Assembly: GCA_026391715.1 (NCBI GenBank)
Contig: JAPLDO010000216.1
Location: forward strand, 1-46,633
Source of the DNA: Bacteroidota bacterium
GTDB taxonomy: Bacteria; Bacteroidota; Bacteroidia; Bacteroidales; FEN-979
Length of the DNA: 46,633 bases
Direction of reading: 5' to 3'
Every line of letters begins with the position of its first letter. The first letter of the stretch is position 1. The position numbers and the translations under genes were made by a program. The notes beneath the pieces were generated by a model. The model searched no databases. It was given only the letters and a program-made list of their open reading frames with translations, and was not told the origin of the DNA. Positions 1 through 8,099 of the stretch are shown here, in pieces.

Positions 1-1314
1 ATGATTGCGCCGTTGCAGTCGTTGATGGAAACATCTTATGGCTGGACTCCAGGCAATTACGGTTTTTTTTCAGGTTCCGAATACATGCTGAATGTGATGG
101 GTTTTCTCATCATTTCGGGGATTATCCTTGATAAAATGGGCATACGTTTTACAGGTCTTCTCGCTACCGGCGTGATGCTTGGCGGTGGTCTGATAAAATT
201 ATACGGGCTTACTCCCTACTTTTCCAATGGTGGATTTGGATATGAGTTTTTCTCCTCTTTCTGGGTTTCAATGCCTGCCAGTGCAAAAGTGGCAGCCATC
301 GGATATGGAATTTTCGGCATCGGCGTTGAAATGGCTGGGATTACAACCTCGCGAACTGTTGTGAAATGGTTTAAAGGAAAAGAACTCGCACTTGCAATGG
401 GAATGCAACTTGCCACCGCCCGTATGGGAGCATCAATCGCATTCTTTTTTTCTGCCATGCTGGCGGGTGAACGCACGGTGAATGGCATTCATGAAGGGAA
501 TGTGCTAAACCCTATTTATCTTGGCGTAGCTCTTATCTCAATTGGATTTCTTACCTTTCTTGTATATACATTCATGGATCAGAAACTCGACAAACAAACC
601 GGAAATTCTGGTCCCGGAGCCGACCCGACTGAAGAGTTTCACCTCAGCGATCTCAAGAAAATTATTACAAACCGCGGTTTTTTACTGATTTCCCTGCTTT
701 GTGTATTATTCTATTCGGGTGTTTTCCCTTTTTTGAAATACGCCGTAAATATGATGCAGAATAAACTTGGTGTATCAGCCTCAATTGGCGGATATATTTC
801 AGGAATGTTGCCGGTTGGAACAATTCTTTTAACGCCTATAATTGGTTATTTCCTCGATAAAAAAGGCAAAGGCGCCACACTGATGATTTTTGGCGCTGTG
901 TTGCTTACCCTCGCCCACCTCACCTTCGCGCTTGTCCCGCTAACGCTTGGTATTGCCGTAATGACCATCATCGTCCTCGGAATTGCCTTTTCACTGGTTC
1001 CCGCTTCCATGTGGCCATCGGTGCCTAAGATTGTTGAAGAGCGCTACCTCGGATCAGCCTATGCCCTCGTTTTCTGGATTCAGAATATCGGACTTATGTT
1101 TTTTCCCTGGCTGATTGGAGTGGTACTTGAAATGGCTAATCCGGGTGTTACGGATCGTATGAAAGCAGGCGATCCTACAGCTATTTACGATTATACCGCA
1201 CCTATGCTGGTTTTCGCCGGATTAGGAATTGCCGCTATTTTCCTTGGATTTTTATTGCTTCGCGAGGATAAACTGAAGAAGTACGGACTGGAGTTGCCTA
1301 ATAAGCGGACATAA
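1..1314 (+). CDS. MFS transporter, 5'-truncated by window edge
   Basis: Polytopic inner-membrane protein of the major facilitator superfamily; substrate not predictable. About eleven hydrophobic segments are visible. The cytoplasmic loop after the second visible helix reads DKMGIRFTG, the usual MFS loop position, and a central hydrophilic linker near residues 196-222 separates the two halves. The first visible residues (MIAPLQSLMETSYGW) look like the periplasmic end of helix 1, so the ATG at base 1 is probably an internal methionine and the true start lies outside the window. The C-terminus is complete (TAA at 1312-1314). The next gene starts 5 bases later, suggesting co-transcription with the phosphoesterase. 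Family assignment is secure; substrate is unknown. Confidence 0.85.
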   Translation: MIAPLQSLMETSYGWTPGNYGFFSGSEYMLNVMGFLIISGIILDKMGIRFTGLLATGVMLGGGLIKLYGLTPYFSNGGFGYEFFSSFWVSMPASAKVAAIGYGIFGIGVEMAGITTSRTVVKWFKGKELALAMGMQLATARMGASIAFFFSAMLAGERTVNGIHEGNVLNPIYLGVALISIGFLTFLVYTFMDQKLDKQTGNSGPGADPTEEFHLSDLKKIITNRGFLLISLLCVLFYSGVFPFLKYAVNMMQNKLGVSASIGGYISGMLPVGTILLTPIIGYFLDKKGKGATLMIFGAVLLTLAHLTFALVPLTLGIAVMTIIVLGIAFSLVPASMWPSVPKIVEERYLGSAYALVFWIQNIGLMFFPWLIGVVLEMANPGVTDRMKAGDPTAIYDYTAPMLVFAGLGIAAIFLGFLLLREDKLKKYGLELPNKRT

Positions 1315-1319
1315 TTATA

Positions 1320-2246
1320 ATGACGCTTTTCCCCGAAATTAAGTATTCTTTGCGGAAATGGCTGGTCATACAGTTTGTTTTCATTTTTTTTTTAGTTGGA
1401 ATAGAGACTACTGAAGGGCAGAATGGTAAACCAATAAGAGTTGGCGTCTTCACCGATTGCCAATACTGCGACTGTCCTTCGGTCGGGAATCGTAATTACA
1501 GATTTTCACTTTCAAAACTGGACAGTTGTATTGCTACATTTAATTCATTAGCGCCAGATGCGATTTTCCACCTGGGCGACATGATTGATAATGATTATTG
1601 TAGCTACGACCTCGTTATTCCAAGGTTTCACCAGTTTTCCGTCCCGGTTAACCTTGTTTTGGGAAACCATGACTACATGATAAAGAAAAGATTCAAACCA
1701 GGTTTGTTGAATCGCATCGGGATGAAGGAGGATCATTATGTTGTCGATCTTGGCAACTGGCGATTTATTGTCCTAAATGGCGATGATCTTAGTTTTTTTG
1801 CTCCTCAGGATAAGAAACAAAAACAGGAGCGGAACGATGTCGTATGTGACCAGTTTCAGCAATTTCATTTGAATGGTATGCCATGGAACGGTGGAATAGG
1901 TAAAGACCAAATGAGATGGCTGGAAATGAAATTAAATGATTCCGAACAATCTCATCGGAATGTCATTGTTTTTTGCCATTTTCCATTGTTTACGAAAGAC
2001 AACCATAACCTGTTCAACAATGAGGAACTTTTTGATTTATTACTCAGCCACGCATGTGTGAAAGCATATTTCTGCGGGCATTACCATTCAGGGAATTATA
2101 AAGTGAAAAATGGCGTACACCTCGTGAATTTCAAGGGGATGGTTGATACGGATCAAAATTCCTTTTCACTGGTAACGCTTACTTCCGACAGCATCCTGAT
2201 AAAAGGGTATGGACGTGAATCTGACAGGAATTTAAAGATAAGGTAA
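1320..2246 (+). CDS. Calcineurin-like metallophosphoesterase, ADPRibase-Mn-like
   Basis: Exported or membrane-anchored phosphohydrolase of 308 residues. A hydrophobic segment (about 13-28) follows a short basic N-terminus. The two-metal phosphoesterase motifs appear in order: FTDCQY (about 45-50), GDMID (86-90), GNHDY (115-119), a CHFP block (about 218) and GHYHSGNY (about 252). D-x-Q in the first motif and the NGVHLVNFKGM block after GHxH resemble the Mn-dependent ADP-ribose/CDP-alcohol diphosphatase subfamily; that substrate is an inference. It lies 5 bases downstream of the MFS gene. No terminator is obvious between it and the convergent gene ending at 2316. Confidence 0.85.
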   Translation: MTLFPEIKYSLRKWLVIQFVFIFFLVGIETTEGQNGKPIRVGVFTDCQYCDCPSVGNRNYRFSLSKLDSCIATFNSLAPDAIFHLGDMIDNDYCSYDLVIPRFHQFSVPVNLVLGNHDYMIKKRFKPGLLNRIGMKEDHYVVDLGNWRFIVLNGDDLSFFAPQDKKQKQERNDVVCDQFQQFHLNGMPWNGGIGKDQMRWLEMKLNDSEQSHRNVIVFCHFPLFTKDNHNLFNNEELFDLLLSHACVKAYFCGHYHSGNYKVKNGVHLVNFKGMVDTDQNSFSLVTLTSDSILIKGYGRESDRNLKIR

Positions 2247-2315
2247 ATTGAACTGGAAAAATCATCCTCGCAGTACTTCTCTTATTCCGGTTAGGATTTT
2301 ATTTCCCGGAAATAT

Positions 2316-3431
2316 CTATTTCGAGATGCTTTTGGTAAAACAGAATGAACCGGGAATCCTGCCGGCAGCATAAGTGGAAACCAGCGTTCCGTCTATGTTA
2401 TATTGATATACCATACCATTCTGGACATAATCAATGGCGTCGCTCACAAAAATCTTTCCGGTGCCAGGATGAATTGCAAGTCCATAAAACAGTCGTCCAT
2501 CTGACTGAATCAGCGGTTGATCTGGTAATGCAACCGATGTCACCGGCATCTGGTAAACGCCTCCATTCAGGAAATAAAGTGTGTCGCCGGTCGTATTTAT
2601 GGATAATCTGCTTGGAACCTTATTTGGGTCAGGAAAAGTAAATACTTTTTCAATGAGCCGTAATTCAGGATTGATGCGTATCAGCGATGGGGCTTCATAT
2701 TGATCGTAGCCGCCTGTACACAGCGTCCACACCTTCTGCTTTTTATCAATAACCAAACCAATAGGTTCTTTCCCGGTTTCGATGCTGTCAACAATGGCGT
2801 CAGTTTGCGTATCAATCACCAGAATCTTTGGCTTACGAATGGAACTTGGTTCGGTGTATCCGCCAATTGAGGTGACTAACATATATTTATCGAACCCGAT
2901 AAGGTTTTCTGTCCAGCCGTTGATTTGAATTGTGCCGGTGACTGTATTTGTTTGAAGATTGATTATTGAGATATTCTTTTTAAGGTTAGTCACATAAGCT
3001 TTGTTTGAATCAACAATTTCGAGATACCGGGGAGAATCAAGACCTGTGATGGTTTTAACCGATTTAAAATCTTTCAATGAAACAACCTCAATCCTATTGG
3101 AATTATTAATAACGAGATATCCCAGGTTGTTGGCAATTTTCATTGATTCGGCAACGTCGCCCAGACTTCGGTCGTTCGATTTCCTGAAAATATCCTGAAT
3201 TATGATATTCGATTTATTCTCAATGTAGGTAACCGAGGCGTTTCCCCATGTATAATTCCCTTCGTTGACCACAAAAATTCCATTTTCATACGTTGTAGTA
3301 TGTGAGGTATCTGGCGGAGTTATTATTTGTTCGTGAATCGGAGATTTTGAGCAGGAGCCAATTAATACTGCAATTGCGATGAATGGTAATAGGAGGAGAA
3401 TATTAATTAAGGTGATTTTTTTTTCTTTCAC
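2316..3431 (-). CDS. YncE/BtuG-like beta-propeller surface lipoprotein
   Basis: Lipoprotein of 371 residues: long hydrophobic signal, then a lipobox ending at Cys27 (IGSC), followed by Ser/Lys and a Pro/Thr-rich tether. The body is a run of beta-strand blades with YncE-type phrasing such as YLVINNSNRIEVVSLKDFKSV and ILVIDTQTDAIVDSIETGKEPIGL, typical of seven-bladed propellers. It is the last gene of a minus-strand operon, 26 bases after a BtuB-like receptor. In Bacteroides, BtuG is a propeller lipoprotein that caps the BtuB cobalamin receptor; this pairing suggests a similar lid, but the ligand here is inferred from gene order and fold only. A quinoprotein/YncE-like role with another ligand remains possible. 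Confidence 0.75.
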   Translation of the reverse strand: MKEKKITLINILLLLPFIAIAVLIGSCSKSPIHEQIITPPDTSHTTTYENGIFVVNEGNYTWGNASVTYIENKSNIIIQDIFRKSNDRSLGDVAESMKIANNLGYLVINNSNRIEVVSLKDFKSVKTITGLDSPRYLEIVDSNKAYVTNLKKNISIINLQTNTVTGTIQINGWTENLIGFDKYMLVTSIGGYTEPSSIRKPKILVIDTQTDAIVDSIETGKEPIGLVIDKKQKVWTLCTGGYDQYEAPSLIRINPELRLIEKVFTFPDPNKVPSRLSINTTGDTLYFLNGGVYQMPVTSVALPDQPLIQSDGRLFYGLAIHPGTGKIFVSDAIDYVQNGMVYQYNIDGTLVSTYAAGRIPGSFCFTKSISK

Positions 3432-3457
3432 GTATGGGCGATTAGTTGAATAATTTA

Positions 3458-5407
3458 TTACCTCGCTGAGTTGGGAAATGCAAGTTTCAGAGTGAAGGCA
3501 TAATTGATTCCTGGCATGGGGCGGTCTGGTATTGCTTGGTAATCTAGATTAAATATATTATTTATTTGAATTTGTAAAGATAGAACAATTTTTTTCAAAC
3601 CGATATTCTTGCCGAAAATAATATTCGACAAGTAGTATCCAGGCATGATTGAAAGATTGTCCTTTGCTGTAAACCTATCGCTTACATAGTAGAAATTGTA
3701 ATTAAGGTAAAATTTCCACCTTTCGACATTTAATGTGCTGTTTAGTGTATGAACTGGTATATAAATAAGTTGTTTGCCAATTTTCTGGTCATAAGCTGAG
3801 CTGGCTTTCTGGTAGGTGGAACGGCAAAAGTTGTAGTTGTTGTCGAGGCTAATGAGAAACCGCAGTATTTCCCATTTGAAATTTAGTCCGGTTTCCAATC
3901 CCCGCGCCAGTATCTCATCTATATTCTCAGGTTTCCAAATGGAGCTGCCGTTTACCGGCGACCAGGTTATCATTTGGTAAATCCATGAATAATAGCCTGC
4001 GAGGTTAAATTCAAAAAAGAATTTCCGGTCTTTTGATTTATGGTTAAAAGCGGAACCAATTTCGATAGAATAATTCGTTTCCGGTTTAAGATCCGGGTTG
4101 CCCGATATGTTCCAATATAAGTCATTGAGCGTTGGGTATTTATAGTTACGCGCAAGATTCAGGGTGAAGGAGAGGTTGAATTTATTCCAGGGAAGAAACT
4201 CAATGCCAAGCGCCGGAACGACAGGAAGAAATTTTCCGTCAATCAAATCTTCACGAATAACGAGGGATGTTTTAATATTTTTTCCGATCTCATAGTTAAA
4301 TTCAGAAAATAAGCTGGTTGTTGCGCGGAATTTCGTTCCATTGTAGGCGTCGGAGTTCACCTGATCGTAAGTGAAATCTATTCCCGGTTTTATTGTTAGG
4401 TTGCGAATTCCGAAATATGCCAGCCTGATCTTATTTATCCATTGGGAGTAACGATGTGTATTGTTGATTGAGCTATCAAGGATATAGTGCATCTTCTGGT
4501 CGGAAAAGGCTGACCTTACGAGCAAATTGTATTTTTTTTCCACGAATTTATATTCGATCACTGTTAGAAGCAGATTTTCTTTTTGTTTTTCCAGATGGTT
4601 TGTATTGATGTTTGAAGCGGTGGGGGGAAGATTATGGTCGTTCTCGTTATACCTGAACTTCACTGATATCAGGTGTTTATCTTTCAGTTTCCAAAAAAGT
4701 TCTTCCGACATTCCGTAAAGGGCAAAAGCGGCGCTTTGTTGCCTGATTGTCTCTTTCAGGTAATCGTTAAAATAAGGGAACCCATTTGATGAAGACGAGT
4801 AATTGAATTTCGTATGCGATTGAAATGAAGAAGTACCGGCAACAACATTAACATTGGTAGTGTAAGTGTAGAAACTTCCAAGCGACGCCGCTGTAAGAAT
4901 ATTAAGCCTGTTGTTCCAATCGGGATTTGTGACCAGGTTAATCACGCCACCAAAAGCGCCTGTTGTTCTGGAAATACCCGCAGCGCCATACAGAATCTCA
5001 AGTCCGTCGAACTGTGAAACAGGTATCTGCGAAAGGTCAACCTCGCCAAGCATCGGAGAGTTAAGTTTAACGCCATTCCATTCCACCTGTGTATGCCTCG
5101 ATGTTGTACCTCGAAAAGATGGAGTTGCGAGGGAGCCGTTTCCATAAGATTTAATAAAGATTGTGGAATACTGAGAGAGTATATTTGACAAATCGGCATT
5201 CAGATGGTTGATAAGTAGAGAGGAATCAATTTTTACCCTTTTAAAACCACTGTTATCTAATATATATTTTGAACTTATCTCAAATTCCGGCAATCTCAGA
5301 GTATCCCCGACCGATTGAGAATAGCCTTGAGAGCATAGTAAAATTGAGTAAAGCGCGAAGGTTAGCGTTATAAAATATTTTGCTGAACCGGATAAAATGG
5401 AGGTCAC
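3458..5407 (-). CDS. TonB-dependent outer-membrane receptor, BtuB-like
   Basis: Outer-membrane receptor of 649 residues. Signal peptide ends near residue 30 (SQGYSQ). The plug domain spans about 55-165 with the signature blocks SFRGTTSRHTQVEWNG, GLEILYGAAG and GAFGGVINLVT. A 22-strand-type barrel follows, with the late NPDLKPETNYSIEIG block characteristic of this family, ending in FTLKLAFPNSAR. It has no N-terminal carboxypeptidase-regulatory domain and is far shorter than SusC, so it belongs to the vitamin/siderophore-type receptors. It sits 8 bases after a T9SS surface protein and 26 bases before a propeller lipoprotein. Cobalamin is the leading ligand hypothesis from this context; a metal chelate is the alternative. 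Confidence 0.85.
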   Translation of the reverse strand: MTSILSGSAKYFITLTFALYSILLCSQGYSQSVGDTLRLPEFEISSKYILDNSGFKRVKIDSSLLINHLNADLSNILSQYSTIFIKSYGNGSLATPSFRGTTSRHTQVEWNGVKLNSPMLGEVDLSQIPVSQFDGLEILYGAAGISRTTGAFGGVINLVTNPDWNNRLNILTAASLGSFYTYTTNVNVVAGTSSFQSHTKFNYSSSSNGFPYFNDYLKETIRQQSAAFALYGMSEELFWKLKDKHLISVKFRYNENDHNLPPTASNINTNHLEKQKENLLLTVIEYKFVEKKYNLLVRSAFSDQKMHYILDSSINNTHRYSQWINKIRLAYFGIRNLTIKPGIDFTYDQVNSDAYNGTKFRATTSLFSEFNYEIGKNIKTSLVIREDLIDGKFLPVVPALGIEFLPWNKFNLSFTLNLARNYKYPTLNDLYWNISGNPDLKPETNYSIEIGSAFNHKSKDRKFFFEFNLAGYYSWIYQMITWSPVNGSSIWKPENIDEILARGLETGLNFKWEILRFLISLDNNYNFCRSTYQKASSAYDQKIGKQLIYIPVHTLNSTLNVERWKFYLNYNFYYVSDRFTAKDNLSIMPGYYLSNIIFGKNIGLKKIVLSLQIQINNIFNLDYQAIPDRPMPGINYAFTLKLAFPNSAR

Positions 5408-5415
5408 CTGAAATG

Positions 5416-6417
5416 CTATTTCTTCACTATTTTTCTGAAACCCGTTGTTCCATCATTCAGTGAAAACCGCGCAATGTAAAGCCCGGCAGGATACGGTGAC
5501 ATATCGAATAAAACTTTTGTGCATCCAACATCATGGTGTAAAACCAATCCTTCGGGATTTAACAGATCGAAGTTAAATAAAATCCCCGAAACTGCATCAA
5601 TGGTGAGTTTTTTATCTACGGGATTTGGATAGGTTCTAATGGCTTCCAATCCTTCATCGGTTCCTGACTGTTTAGTGGTGTTGTTGATAACGCCAATTGC
5701 ATCAAGATCGAAACCGCCGGTTTCGAAAGGCGTTGGCCATGGGTCATTTACTTTATGCCCCTGCGAATCGTAACTGGTTAATGCCGGGGCGATACAACCA
5801 ACAACGTCAATAATTCTGATATAAGTTATATGGTTTAGGTCAATGCTGGCGCTGTCTTTCAAATCTTCCAGATCAAACGGGGTTCCATACGACATGCGAT
5901 ATTTCCCGGCAAAGTTATGGATCAGAGTGGCGTCAATGGTTCCGAAGGTAGGTATCTGTTGATCTTCCTGTATCAGACTTACTGCCGGAAATCTTACAAA
6001 GCGAATTCCGTCGGAACTTACCTCGACAAATGCAAGTTCAAGGAAAAGATCGCCAAATGAGTTTTCGAACACAGCAAAGTCTGGACCTTCACGATTTACA
6101 ACCGGAGGATTAAAGCCAAGAGTGGCGGATCCGCGATCTCCAAGGCTTACAACATATTCATCAGAAGGACCGGTTGCGTATAGATAGCTACCGTAAGTTG
6201 CTTTGTTACTGCCATTAGAAGTTACAGAAGTATCAGCGATGTTGATATATCCGCGTTCAACCGTACAATTCATAGCCCAGCCAATAATAATACTGCTGTC
6301 TTTATGAATTGCAGTAGATCCCGGTTGTCCCGCCGGGGGTGAAAATTGAGCCGAAACCGATCCGTGAAAAATGATCGCGCCTATAATGGATAAACAGAGT
6401 TTTATGTTGATTTTCAT
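5416..6417 (-). CDS. T9SS-sorted cell-surface protein of a TonB-receptor locus
   Basis: Secreted protein of 333 residues. Signal peptide to about residue 23 (GSVSAQ). The central domain (about 25-245) has conserved phrases of a Bacteroidota/Planctomycetes surface-protein family, including GPDFAVFENSF, LAFVEVSSDG, AGKYRMSYGTPFDLEDL, ITYIRIIDVVG and FETGGFDLDAIGVI; several acidic residues could bind Ca2+. A linker leads to a type A T9SS sorting domain (about 258-333) starting at RTYPNPVDKK and ending FRKIVKK. First gene of the operon with the TonB receptor and propeller lipoprotein. Its role is not established; by position it may help capture the same ligand outside the cell. Confidence 0.75.
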   Translation of the reverse strand: MKINIKLCLSIIGAIIFHGSVSAQFSPPAGQPGSTAIHKDSSIIIGWAMNCTVERGYINIADTSVTSNGSNKATYGSYLYATGPSDEYVVSLGDRGSATLGFNPPVVNREGPDFAVFENSFGDLFLELAFVEVSSDGIRFVRFPAVSLIQEDQQIPTFGTIDATLIHNFAGKYRMSYGTPFDLEDLKDSASIDLNHITYIRIIDVVGCIAPALTSYDSQGHKVNDPWPTPFETGGFDLDAIGVINNTTKQSGTDEGLEAIRTYPNPVDKKLTIDAVSGILFNFDLLNPEGLVLHHDVGCTKVLFDMSPYPAGLYIARFSLNDGTTGFRKIVKK

Positions 6418-6463
6418 TAAGTCAGGTTAAATAATCAATAGGCTTATTCTCTGCATTCATCTA

Positions 6464-6471
6464 CAAATATA
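6464..6471 (-). promoter_or_regulatory. Bacteroidota -7 box for the TonB-receptor operon
   Basis: On the minus strand the sequence reads TATATTTG, matching the Bacteroidota housekeeping -7 consensus TAnnTTTG, about 46 bases before the start codon at 6417. No clear TTG element is seen 19-21 bases upstream. Confidence 0.5.
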
Positions 6472-6501
6472 GAAAAAAAACAGCCGTATCCGATAATTTG
6501 T

Positions 6502-6509
6502 TACTTTTG
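6502..6509 (+). promoter_or_regulatory. Bacteroidota -7 box for the small Lys-rich protein gene
   Basis: TACTTTTG matches TAnnTTTG and lies 32 bases before the ATG at 6542. It is back-to-back with the minus-strand box at 6464-6471, making a compact divergent promoter region. Confidence 0.5.
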
Positions 6510-6541
6510 CTCATAAGGTTACCTCTGCAAATCAAGCGATA

Positions 6542-6754
6542 ATGAATATAAAAAGGCATATTGCAATCGGTTTAAGTTTGCTGTTTCTCTTACTGGGAGG
6601 CGTAAATACTTCATGTAAATCGCGAAAAGCCATGTGTGACGCCAATAGTAAGTATAATACAAAAAAAATAAAGAAGAATAAAAGCAATTATGGAAGCCGT
6701 TATGGGTTTAAATCAAAACCGGTTCGGAAGGCTTATGTAATCCGCAATAAATAG
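6542..6754 (+). CDS. Small Lys-rich exported protein, probable lipoprotein
   Basis: Seventy-residue protein of unknown function. An N-terminal hydrophobic stretch (about 8-22) follows MNIKRH and ends in NTSC, a weak lipobox (Cys25) because the -3 position is Asn, not Leu/Val. The mature part is very basic (KKIKKNKSNYGSRYGFKSKPVRKAY), with a second Cys at 32. A -7 box at 6502-6509 and codon use typical of the window support a real gene. It stands alone between divergent and convergent neighbours. A basic tail could contact LPS or peptidoglycan, but that is a guess. Confidence 0.6.
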   Translation: MNIKRHIAIGLSLLFLLLGGVNTSCKSRKAMCDANSKYNTKKIKKNKSNYGSRYGFKSKPVRKAYVIRNK

Positions 6755-6757
6755 ATT

Positions 6758-7252
6758 TTAACCATAAAATTCTTCAGGTTCGGGATAATACATGGTTTCC
6801 TGAGATTTTCCCAATGGATAGGTAAAGAAAGTTAACAGCCCGCTCGCGCAAAGGATATGGTCTTTATTATAAAGCATAACCTCGATATCAGCCAGGTTTC
6901 TTCTCATTTGTTTCAATTTTGCCCGTAATGTAAGCGGTCCATTATCAATAGCCACCGGTTTCAGATATCTGAATTCGGCTTTTGAAGTAAATCCTGATGT
7001 TTTAACCTTAACATACACAGTCCAACTGGCGATTTCATCCATCAGCGTTGCCTGAATACCGCCATGAAGAATTTTAAAATAGCCCTGGAAATTTGGATCC
7101 GGATTCCAGTGACTTACTATTTCATCACCCTCTTCGATAAAGGTTAAATGCAGCCCCAGCGGATTATCGGGCGAACAGCCGAAACAGTTGTATCCTTCGA
7201 GTTTTGCAAAAGGATTTCTGAGCTTTTTTATATTTCCGTCGCCGGTCGTCAT
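6758..7252 (-). CDS. PaaI-family hotdog thioesterase
   Basis: Cytosolic hotdog-fold acyl-CoA thioesterase-like protein, 164 residues. The N-terminal CFGCSPDNPLGLHL motif and the central GYFKILHGGIQATLMDEIASW helix/active-site block (HGG followed by an acidic residue) are those of the PaaI/YbgC-like group, followed by the usual TSKAEFRYLKPVAI strand. The acyl substrate is unknown. It begins 7 bases after the stop of the MORN-repeat gene (same strand), so the two may be co-transcribed. The gene ends 3 bases from the end of the convergent small-protein gene. Confidence 0.85.
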   Translation of the reverse strand: MTTGDGNIKKLRNPFAKLEGYNCFGCSPDNPLGLHLTFIEEGDEIVSHWNPDPNFQGYFKILHGGIQATLMDEIASWTVYVKVKTSGFTSKAEFRYLKPVAIDNGPLTLRAKLKQMRRNLADIEVMLYNKDHILCASGLLTFFTYPLGKSQETMYYPEPEEFYG

Positions 7253-7259
7253 AAAAACG

Positions 7260-8045
7260 CTACTTCGTGATTTCCAAACCGTTTTTATATTTTATCATAC
7301 GTTGAATTTTCCCAAGTTCATCGTATTCTGTCCAGGCGCCTTCTTTGAGTCCGTCAATATATTTACCGGATAATTTCACCTTGCCATTTCTGTAATATTC
7401 CTTTGCTTCTCCCGACAGTTTATTGTTGATATATAAATTAGAACTTTGCAGGGAATCGTTTTCATAAAAAGTTTTCTGAATTCCTTCAAAGTTGCCCAGC
7501 GCATAATTGTACTCTGCAATTCTCTGACCGGCTTTATTATTCCATCGCGACAATCCATTTTTCCTGTCTCCTTTGAACCAGGTTTCCTCCTGAATTTTCC
7601 CATTGTCATAATACTGACGGAAGAGTCCGTTTTTCTTGCCATCGGAATACTCAGTTTCCGATAAAGGCGTTTCGGTATAAGCGCCATAATATATTGTCTG
7701 ACCATCCAGCTTATCGCTTTTATAGTTCTCTATCAGGGTAACTTTTCCTTTGCGGTCGAACTGAATAAGTACGCCATCTTTCCAGCCATTGGTGTAATAC
7801 TCAACCTTACTGATATAGTTATTTGGATAGTATCCAACCCAGTTTTTCACCTTTTTATTTGCAATGTACTCACCTTTCCAGGTAACGTCTCCCTCTTTTT
7901 CACTCCATAAACCATTTTTGTTGCCGTTTGCATCAATCAGGTTAGGCGCGACTTCTTTGGTTTGATCAGAAATTTTAACCTGGGCAGTCAATTGCCAGGG
8001 CGCAAACAATAAGGTTGCGATAATCAGCAGGAATAACTTTTTCAT
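7260..8045 (-). CDS. MORN-repeat (YwqK-type) exported protein
   Basis: Exported protein of 261 residues: signal peptide MKKLFLLIIATLLFAPWQLTAQ, then about eight tandem MORN_2-type repeats of roughly 22-24 residues (for example GKKNGLFRQYYDNGKIQEETWF and GLKEGAWTEYDELGKIQRMIKY). Such proteins are often auto-annotated as YwqK antitoxins. Here the signal peptide and absence of a toxin partner argue for a periplasmic or surface repeat protein of unknown role. It has a promoter overlapping the end of rimO (8069-8099) and is followed after 7 bases by the thioesterase gene. Confidence 0.8.
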   Translation of the reverse strand: MKKLFLLIIATLLFAPWQLTAQVKISDQTKEVAPNLIDANGNKNGLWSEKEGDVTWKGEYIANKKVKNWVGYYPNNYISKVEYYTNGWKDGVLIQFDRKGKVTLIENYKSDKLDGQTIYYGAYTETPLSETEYSDGKKNGLFRQYYDNGKIQEETWFKGDRKNGLSRWNNKAGQRIAEYNYALGNFEGIQKTFYENDSLQSSNLYINNKLSGEAKEYYRNGKVKLSGKYIDGLKEGAWTEYDELGKIQRMIKYKNGLEITK

Positions 8046-8068
8046 GGCGTTTTGTATTTTATTTTTTG

Positions 8069-8099
8069 CAAATTTATATCAATTCTGCATAGAGATCAA
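8069..8099 (-). promoter_or_regulatory. Bacteroidota-type promoter of the MORN-repeat gene
   Basis: On the minus strand a TTG (+ strand 8097-8099) and the -7 box TAAATTTG (8069-8076) are separated by 20 bases, matching the TTG-N19/21-TAnnTTTG consensus. The -33 element lies inside the 3' end of rimO. The ATG at 8045 follows 23 bases downstream. Confidence 0.6.

Noticed and set aside
6418-6541. Cobalamin riboswitch before the BtuB-like operon
   Set aside because: The divergent gap is only 124 bases, and I see neither the B12-box nor room for the aptamer after the promoter.
7260-8045. Toxin-antitoxin module (YwqK antitoxin)
   Set aside because: The protein has a signal peptide and no toxin partner; only the MORN repeats recall the YwqK name.
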